Source of the DNA: CAZMVY01 sp964617875
Lineage (GTDB): Bacteria; Planctomycetota; Phycisphaerae; UBA1845; PWPN01
Direction: 5' to 3'
Assembly (NCBI GenBank): GCA_964617875.1
Contig: CAZUAI010000042.1
Coordinates: 1 to 47,031, forward strand
Length of the DNA stretch: 47,031 bases
Part shown: piece by piece, positions 41,693 through 47,031 of the stretch
Position numbering within the stretch: position 1 is the first letter of the stretch
How the letters are laid out: each line of letters starts with the position of its first letter
The notes under the pieces: generated by a model
The model's input: the letters and a program-made list of their open reading frames with translations, nothing else
What the model was told of the DNA's origin: nothing
Database searches by the model: none
Program-made: the position numbers and the translations under genes

Positions 41693-42168
41693 GCTTGCTG
41701 TCCAACGGCGGCAACCAGTGTACAGTTCACGGGGAAAGGGACAATGCCGGCGAGAAGCCGCGGGCAGCGGGACCGGAGGCCGGGGGTGCCGGCCGGTGTC
41801 TGAAGGATCGGCCCCGGTCGGCAGCCGCCGGGTACGCAGCCGCACGGGCCGCCCGCGCCAGCACGTAGGGCACGGTCGCAGTACGTAGGGCACGGTCGCC
41901 GCCCGCGAAAGGTACGTAGGGCATGGTCGCCGCCCGCGCCAGCGGGCAAGACCTGCCGCTTCGGGCTGAACGAGCCGCGAAGCGGCGACGGTCTGTAGCC
42001 CAGGGCGTAAGCCCTGTGGTAACAGACGCCGCACGCACGTCACAAGCTCCGGAGGGGCGAAAGAACCCGCCGGCCGCGGACCGTTCCTGTCGTTCCTGCC
42101 GGAATCGCCGCGCGGGCCTCGCCGGGACATCGCTGGTGTTTGCCGCGCGGGCGCGGTTCAATGGGCTC
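41693..42168. other. Gene-free divergent region rich in repeats
   Basis: No gene was seen. The region separates the GT4 gene and phr. It contains three partial tandem copies of ACGTAGGGCAnGGTCGC (41863, 41883, 41914) and a family A repeat (41970-42062) with nested stems GTCTGT/ACAGAC and CAGGGC/GCCCTG. The phr promoter cannot be located reliably. Confidence 0.7.
41970..42062 (+). repeat. Family A repeat, intergenic reference copy
   Basis: It starts GCCGCGAAGCGGCGACGG (41973-41990), carries CAGGGC-gtaa-GCCCTG (42001-42016) inside GTCTGT/ACAGAC, and ends with CTCCGGAGGGGCGAAAGA. The other two copies are inside the permease and binding-protein coding regions. Confidence 0.75.
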
Positions 42169-43581
42169 ATGCGGACCGGCCTGATCTGGTTCCGGCGCGA
42201 CCTGCGGCTGCACGACAACACGGCCCTGAGCCGGGCCCTGGCGTCGAACGATCGCGTCTACTGCTGCTTCTGCTTTGATCGGGAGATCCTCGACGAGCTG
42301 GAAGACCGGCGGGACCGGCGCGTGGAGTTCATCCACCAGTCGCTCAAGGAGACGGAGGCGGCCCTTGCCGGACATGGCGGGCGGCTGATCGTTCGGCACG
42401 GCACCGCTCGCCAGGAGATCCCGCGGCTGGCCGCCGAGCTTGGCGTCTCGGTCGTCTGCGCGAACCACGACTACGAACCGAAGTGCCGCGACCGGGACGC
42501 GGCGGTCGCCCGCACGCTGGCGGCCGACGGGCGAAGCCTCGAGACGTTCAAGGACCACGTGGTCTTCGAGAAGGACGAGGTCCTCGACCGGTCGGGCAGG
42601 CCGTACCGCGTGTACACCCACTACCGCAACGCCTGGCGGGCGCGCCTGACCGACGATGCCGTCGCGCCGCACGCCTGCGGCGGCCTCGCCGGGAAGCTCG
42701 CGAGCCCGCCCGCGAAGGTCCGTTCGCACGCATGGGCACTCCGCGACCTCGGGTTCGACGAGACCGACCTGCAATGGCCCGGCGGCACCAGGGCCGCCCG
42801 GCGGATGCTCGCGCGGTTCTTCACCCGCATCGACGCCTATCCGCGCGACCGCGACTACCCGGCGGTCGAAGGAACGTCGCGGCTCTCCGTCCACCTGCGG
42901 TTCGGCACGGTCGGCATCCGCGAGCTGGTCCGCGAGGCGATGGATCACGGCTCGGCGGGGGCGCAGAAATGGATCGACGAGCTGATCTGGCGCGAGTTCT
43001 ACAACGCGATCCTGTTTCACTTCCCGCACACCGAGACGCGGGCCTTCCAGCCCGCCGGCGACAGGCTGCGATGGAGCCATGACGAGCGGCTGTTCCGCGC
43101 GTGGTGCGAGGGAATGACGGGCTACCCGATCGTGGACGCCGGCATGCGGCAGCTCAACACCACGGGCTGGATGCACAACCGGCTTCGCATGATCACGGCG
43201 TCGTTCCTCACGAAGGACCTGCACATCGACTGGAAGTGGGGCGAACGGTATTTCGCCCGCCGCCTGCTGGACTACGACCTGTCGCAGAACCTCGGCGGCT
43301 GGCAGTGGGCCGCGAGCATCGGCACCGACGCGCAGCCCTGGTTCCGCGTCTTCAATCCCGTCCTGCAATCCGGGCGCTACGACGCGGACGGCGAGTTCAT
43401 TCGACGCTACGTGCCCGAACTGAAGCGATACCCCCCCGAAGCGATCCACGCCCCCTGGCAGGCCGACGCCGAAACGCAGCGGCGGTGCCGGTGCGTCGTC
43501 GGAAGGGACTATCCCGCCCCGGTCGTGGACCACGCGACGGCGCGCGCGGCCGCGCTCGCGATGTTCCGCAACGCGAAGTGA
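42169..43581 (+). CDS. Deoxyribodipyrimidine photolyase (class I, cryptochrome/photolyase family)
   Basis: The 470-residue flavoprotein repairs UV pyrimidine dimers with blue light. The N-terminal antenna domain starts LIWFRRDLRLHDNTALSRAL; the FAD domain has RLSVHLRFGTVGIRELV, IDELIWREFYNAILFHFP, TGYPIVDAGMRQLNTTGWMHNRLRM and DLSQNLGGWQWAASIGTDAQPWFRVFNP with the electron-chain tryptophans. The set is most like PhrB class I CPD photolyases; cryptochrome function cannot be excluded by eye. ATG 42169 gives the normal N-terminus. Confidence 0.93.
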   Translation: MRTGLIWFRRDLRLHDNTALSRALASNDRVYCCFCFDREILDELEDRRDRRVEFIHQSLKETEAALAGHGGRLIVRHGTARQEIPRLAAELGVSVVCANHDYEPKCRDRDAAVARTLAADGRSLETFKDHVVFEKDEVLDRSGRPYRVYTHYRNAWRARLTDDAVAPHACGGLAGKLASPPAKVRSHAWALRDLGFDETDLQWPGGTRAARRMLARFFTRIDAYPRDRDYPAVEGTSRLSVHLRFGTVGIRELVREAMDHGSAGAQKWIDELIWREFYNAILFHFPHTETRAFQPAGDRLRWSHDERLFRAWCEGMTGYPIVDAGMRQLNTTGWMHNRLRMITASFLTKDLHIDWKWGERYFARRLLDYDLSQNLGGWQWAASIGTDAQPWFRVFNPVLQSGRYDADGEFIRRYVPELKRYPPEAIHAPWQADAETQRRCRCVVGRDYPAPVVDHATARAAALAMFRNAK

Positions 43582-43653
43582 CCCGCTCCGTGGCCGCGAG
43601 CCCCCGGCGGCCCGTTCGTCATCGCGCTCCCGTCATTCCCTCGCCATTCCGAA

Positions 43654-46600
43654 TCAGTACTTCGCCACGATCTCCTGCACGCCTTCGGCCGTCCCCGGCA
43701 GCACGACCCATTCCTTCTTCGCGTCAAAGGTGTCGCACGGCGTGCCGTTGACCGTGACGCTCCGCATCGGTTTCTCGTCCGGGTGGCGGAGCCGGACGTA
43801 GATCGTCCGCGGGCGGTTGCGCGACGGCGGCGTCACCGTCGCGCGGATCTCCCCCCGGGCCGCCTGCGACACGATCCGCAGCGACATCGGCCCGAAATAC
43901 GTCGCCGCCCGCTCGATGCCGACGCTCTTGCCGTCGGCGAGCCAGTAGCGCGGGATCGCCTGACCGAGGTAGAGGTCCCCGCCCGCCTCGCGGACGAACA
44001 TCAGCCGCAGCCAGTACGTCGATTGCGCCTCGTCCGAACTCTTGAAATGGTCGCCGGCCGGATAGCCCAGTTCCGGCAGCGAGTGCTCGTTGCACATCCG
44101 GATCTCCGGGTAGAACGCCGACGCGAAGGCGTTGAAGTACGTCCGCAGGTAGTGCTTCACCTCGTCGCGCTGAAGGTACGGGATCGGGCTGTCCAGCAGG
44201 TTGGCCTGCATGCTGAACCCGCCGCGCGAGAACCAGAACTGGTCGAACACGGCAATCGAGTAGCCGTAACGCTCGGAGATGTACAGGTTGTCCTCGTAGT
44301 CCTTCAGGATCCACCGGGCGTCGGGCAAGGCCGGATCGACCAGGCCCGTCAGCAGATGCACGATCGGACCCTCGAGCACCTCGCGGACCCACCCGATGCC
44401 CCGGCCGCGGGCGTACGCCTCCGACGTGTGCTTCGGCACGTACGTCCCGTCGCGCAGCCGCACGACCGGCGCCCGGATCCGCGACTCGGTGAACGCCCGC
44501 GCCACGTCTTCATGAAAGGCCCTCGCCTCCCGGCCGATCCGCTCGGCCTCCGGGTGGCCGTAGTCCGCGAGGCACTCGGCGACGGCATCGAAGCCCCACA
44601 TCGCGCAGGCGTTCGTCGCCGCCCAGTACCAGTAGTCCTGCACATCCTCGAGCCCGCCGGCCGGCAGAAGCCCGTACTCGAACGCCCGCGTGCCGTCCTC
44701 GTTCGTCGTCATCGTCGTCTTCCGCTCGCGGATGATGAACTCGCACGCCTGGAGCAGGCCCGGCGCCGCCCGCTCCATCCACGAACGGTCGCGGGTGTAG
44801 CGCCAGTGCTCGGCCAGGCACCACATGCCGTAGCCGTGGTGCTTGTTGTACCCGCCCGACTCGGAGCCGTTGGCGCCGTAGAGCGTCCCCGCGGCGCTCG
44901 TGAAATTGCCGGGAAGCTTCACCGTCCCCTGAAAGTCGAGCCACGTCTGGAGGCACTGTGCCGCCGCCTCGTGGTAGCCCCGGCGGTCGAGGTCGCTGAT
45001 CATCATCGCCGATTCGTTCGTGTAGACCCCGTAGTGGAACGTGCCCACGTGCGCATACCGGCGCTCGGTCTTCAGGTCGCCGAGGCAGTTGATCTGCAGG
45101 TGCCGCGCGTGCGCCCTGTAGAAATCGTTCAGCCACGGCTCGGGCGTGTCGATCTGCGCCCCCTCGGCGCACAACCGCCGCCAGAACGCGCACACGCGGC
45201 GGCTGTCCGCGTCAAAGTCCCGCCGTGCCAGCGCCGCCGTCTCCTCGGCCGTCTCGAGCGTGATCGACGGAATCGCCACGAACACCACGTGCGACTGCCC
45301 CGGCGCCAGGTCCAGCGACCACCGGATCGACTTGCCGCCCCGCTCCGCCGTCCCGCCGCCCGCGCGGAACAGGCAGCGCAGACGCGACGGCCCGTCGGCC
45401 TTCGCCGTCACCCGGTCGCCCTCGAGCGTGATGTCCTCGTCCCCGTCCGCCCGCGACGTGATCGTCAGCCGGGCCGTGCCGGAGGCCGCTTCCGAGAGGT
45501 TGTGTACGCGGATCTTCATGAGCAGGACGGTCGGGTCGTCGAGCCGGACGCCGGCCAGGTCGCCGTCGAGCCGGTCGAGGATGGTGCTCTGCTCGTAGTA
45601 GATCGGGCCGTCCACCCACCACGTCCGCAGCAGCGGCAGGTAGCCCTCGAGCAGCTCGCGGCCGGCCCGTTGCGCGTCGCCCGGAAAGCCGAAGCGCAGC
45701 GAAAGATACTCGCCTTTCCACTGCTTGCGGGCCGAGTCCTTCGGGCTTTGCGCGTTCGGCCGCTGGAACCAGCGGCCCACGCTCGTCACGTCGATCTCGC
45801 CGTTGGGGTGCTGCCGCATCGCGTTGCGGTTCGCCGGGAGGCCGTGGACGAACCACAGCGGCCGCTTGAGCGGCATCGCGTCCCACGCGTCGCCGAGCGT
45901 CTGCTCGCGCTGCTCGAACACGCGGTCGTAGATCGTCCGGCCGGGAAACTCCTTGCGCAGTTGCCGGTAGCCCTCGAGCGTGATCGGATCGTCGCCCCGG
46001 ACGACCAGAACGCCGAGGTCCTCCACGAGGATCCGGTCGCCGCGCGCCGCCTCGTCGGCGGCGAACGAAAACGGGCGCAGCTTCGACCGCAGCGTGACGA
46101 TCGTGCGGTCGTACCGGTTGCTGATCGGATCGACGGCCGTCACGAGGTCGGCCTCGAAGCCGCCCTCCACGCCGCCGGCCAGCGCCCAGGCGGCGCCTCC
46201 GCGGACGGCCGCGCCGCCCCCGATCGCACGCAGGCCCGTGACCGCGCCGTTGAACACCTCGACGCGGCCTTCGTCATCGCCGTCAATGCGGATCGCCGGC
46301 TCCGCCGGCCTGCCCCACAGCACGCGGACGGTCAGCGGAACACAGGCGGCGTCGGTGAATGCCTGCACGCGGGCCGGGCGCGGCAGCGGTTCCTCGGACA
46401 CGATCCGCATCTTCAGCGTCTTGCGGTACGCGACCCCGCGCTCGCCGATGTCCTTGAACTCCTTCGCGTTCGTCGGCGCGAATGTGAACGTCCACCGCCG
46501 CCCCTCGGCCCGCACCTGCGTCTCGGCGTCCTTCCATCGGCCGTTCGTCCAGTCGTCCATCGCCACCCAACCCTCGCGGCCGGAGGCGACCTCCGCGAGA

Positions 46601-46905
46601 ATCGGATCCGCCTGCCCGTCCCAGTGCCGGTGCCAGTACTGGACGCGAACCGTGCCCGTCGCCGGCGGCGCGGCCCCGTCGGCGAACTCGACGACGAACC
46701 GCCGCACTTTCCGCGGCTCCGCCCACCGCACGCCGTAGCCCTTGCCGTCGGCCTCGCGGATCGGATAGCCGAACGGTGCCGCGTCGAACGCTCCGTCCGC
46801 CGCCGCCGGCGCGGCAGCCCGCGCCAAACCGTCTCCCGTCCCGGAAAGAACCGCCAGAAATACGCCGCACGGCACCGCCCATCGTCCCACTCGCGCGCTC
46901 TTCAT
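43654..46905 (-). CDS. Large secreted (alpha/alpha)-barrel carbohydrate-active-like protein
   Basis: The 1083-residue protein has a signal peptide (VPCGVFLAVLSGTGDG) and an N-terminal region of about 190 residues like a discoidin/F5-8 type lectin fold (VRWAEPRKVRRFVVEFADG, WKDAETQVRAEGRRWTFTF). A beta-sandwich region follows, then from about residue 600 helical-barrel features: PWLNDFYRAHARHLQINCLGD, GVYTNESAMMISDLDRRGYH, YNKHHGYGMWCLAEHWRYT and a C-terminal beta domain. It resembles GH families with alpha/alpha toroids but I cannot name the family. SD GGAGG ahead of ATG 46905. Convergent with phr and unlinked to the ABC cluster. Confidence 0.75.
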   Translation of the reverse strand: MKSARVGRWAVPCGVFLAVLSGTGDGLARAAAPAAADGAFDAAPFGYPIREADGKGYGVRWAEPRKVRRFVVEFADGAAPPATGTVRVQYWHRHWDGQADPILAEVASGREGWVAMDDWTNGRWKDAETQVRAEGRRWTFTFAPTNAKEFKDIGERGVAYRKTLKMRIVSEEPLPRPARVQAFTDAACVPLTVRVLWGRPAEPAIRIDGDDEGRVEVFNGAVTGLRAIGGGAAVRGGAAWALAGGVEGGFEADLVTAVDPISNRYDRTIVTLRSKLRPFSFAADEAARGDRILVEDLGVLVVRGDDPITLEGYRQLRKEFPGRTIYDRVFEQREQTLGDAWDAMPLKRPLWFVHGLPANRNAMRQHPNGEIDVTSVGRWFQRPNAQSPKDSARKQWKGEYLSLRFGFPGDAQRAGRELLEGYLPLLRTWWVDGPIYYEQSTILDRLDGDLAGVRLDDPTVLLMKIRVHNLSEAASGTARLTITSRADGDEDITLEGDRVTAKADGPSRLRCLFRAGGGTAERGGKSIRWSLDLAPGQSHVVFVAIPSITLETAEETAALARRDFDADSRRVCAFWRRLCAEGAQIDTPEPWLNDFYRAHARHLQINCLGDLKTERRYAHVGTFHYGVYTNESAMMISDLDRRGYHEAAAQCLQTWLDFQGTVKLPGNFTSAAGTLYGANGSESGGYNKHHGYGMWCLAEHWRYTRDRSWMERAAPGLLQACEFIIRERKTTMTTNEDGTRAFEYGLLPAGGLEDVQDYWYWAATNACAMWGFDAVAECLADYGHPEAERIGREARAFHEDVARAFTESRIRAPVVRLRDGTYVPKHTSEAYARGRGIGWVREVLEGPIVHLLTGLVDPALPDARWILKDYEDNLYISERYGYSIAVFDQFWFSRGGFSMQANLLDSPIPYLQRDEVKHYLRTYFNAFASAFYPEIRMCNEHSLPELGYPAGDHFKSSDEAQSTYWLRLMFVREAGGDLYLGQAIPRYWLADGKSVGIERAATYFGPMSLRIVSQAARGEIRATVTPPSRNRPRTIYVRLRHPDEKPMRSVTVNGTPCDTFDAKKEWVVLPGTAEGVQEIVAKY

Positions 46906-46979
46906 CGGAAGTGACCTCCCGCATCTCGCGGCTGGAAGACCGTCGCCCGTCCAACGTCGTAACGACGGAACCCTTATAA

Positions 46980-47031
46980 GAGCCTATCCCAAAACCCCTG
47001 CGGCGCGGAAGGTGATCCACGCGCAGGCGAA
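46980..47031. mobile_element. Terminus of an IS/MITE element, cut by the window edge
   Basis: GAGCCTATCCCAAAACCC at 46980-46997 matches the two ends of the MITE-like element at 1274-1351 at 16 of 18 positions each. It is preceded by TAA, again a TNA triplet. The body after the repeat differs from the MITE. A full IS with its transposase, or a second MITE, probably continues beyond the window. Confidence 0.65.

Noticed and set aside
43783..46914. Very long open frames opposite real genes (e.g. plus-strand 43783-46914, 29899-33042, 25722-29642; minus-strand 19497-22379, 14307-17186)
   Set aside because: They are rich in Arg, Pro and low-complexity runs and lie exactly opposite genes with clear family motifs. 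High GC makes stop codons rare on the antisense strand.
1..47031. tRNA or rRNA genes
   Set aside because: No cloverleaf with a T-loop GTTCGANNC block and CCA-type end, and no rRNA-conserved string, was seen by eye. The strings GGTTCGATTCTG at 239, 462, 2577 and 2699 belong to the repeat units.

Overview
The window is GC-rich (roughly two thirds G+C by eye) and looks like a chromosomal segment of a Planctomycetota bacterium. The pointers are gene content rather than a marker gene: a Tat-exported Gfo/Idh/MocA oxidoreductase beside a DUF6807 protein and a GH127 (DUF1680) glycosidase, an RHS gene with a Pro/Cys-rich tail, an ECF sigma factor followed by a large proline-rich anti-sigma-like protein, and a very high density of short dispersed palindromic repeats. 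No rRNA or tRNA gene was recognised, so class or genus cannot be given.

Layout. 1-3.1 kb: an accessory zone with the 3' part of an RHS gene (229-1347) whose last segment (1366-1767) is cut off by a 78-bp MITE-like insertion, a small membrane protein gene (1769-2149), and about 950 bp of repeat mosaic. 3.1-7.6 kb (minus strand): a complete PotABCD-type polyamine importer, bracketed by two copies of a 137-bp repeat, with a DUF5615-like toxin remnant behind potD. 7.9-13.0 kb (minus): a carbohydrate operon (Gfo/Idh/MocA, DUF6807, GH127). 13.1-17.5 kb: a PanE-like reductase, a divergent gene for an odd cytidylyltransferase-like/degenerate radical-SAM/SPASM protein, an AI-2E/PerM membrane protein, and a secreted His/Lys-rich peptide. 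17.9-22.4 kb (plus): ilvD and glnD. 22.5-28.3 kb (minus): a GH95-like glycosidase and a sugar ABC importer (binding protein, two permeases, no ATPase), divergent from a GH130 phosphorylase-like gene (28.5-29.5 kb). 29.7-33.7 kb (minus): trmB and a SWIM-SNF2 helicase. 34.0-37.0 kb (plus): ECF sigma factor, anti-sigma-like protein, and a small exported protein. 37.1-41.7 kb (minus): two GT4 glycosyltransferases flanking an asparagine synthase, probably a surface-glycan locus. 42.2-43.6 kb: a photolyase. 43.7-46.9 kb (minus): a 1083-residue secreted alpha/alpha-barrel protein. The window ends inside an element whose terminus matches the MITE near the start.

How it fits together: most of the window serves import and breakdown of plant- or algal-type polysaccharides (arabinofuranosides, fucosides, mannosides), with housekeeping genes (ilvD, glnD, trmB, phr) between.

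The most unusual feature is the repeat biology. Several families of palindromic repeats lie between genes, and copies of at least three families sit inside open reading frames in phase, adding peptide segments to the RHS protein, a sugar permease, a sugar-binding lipoprotein and both glycosyltransferases. This resembles the Rickettsia palindromic elements. Second are the 78-bp insertion that splits the RHS tail (with TSD and inverted repeats) and the SPASM protein whose radical-SAM cysteine triad is missing.
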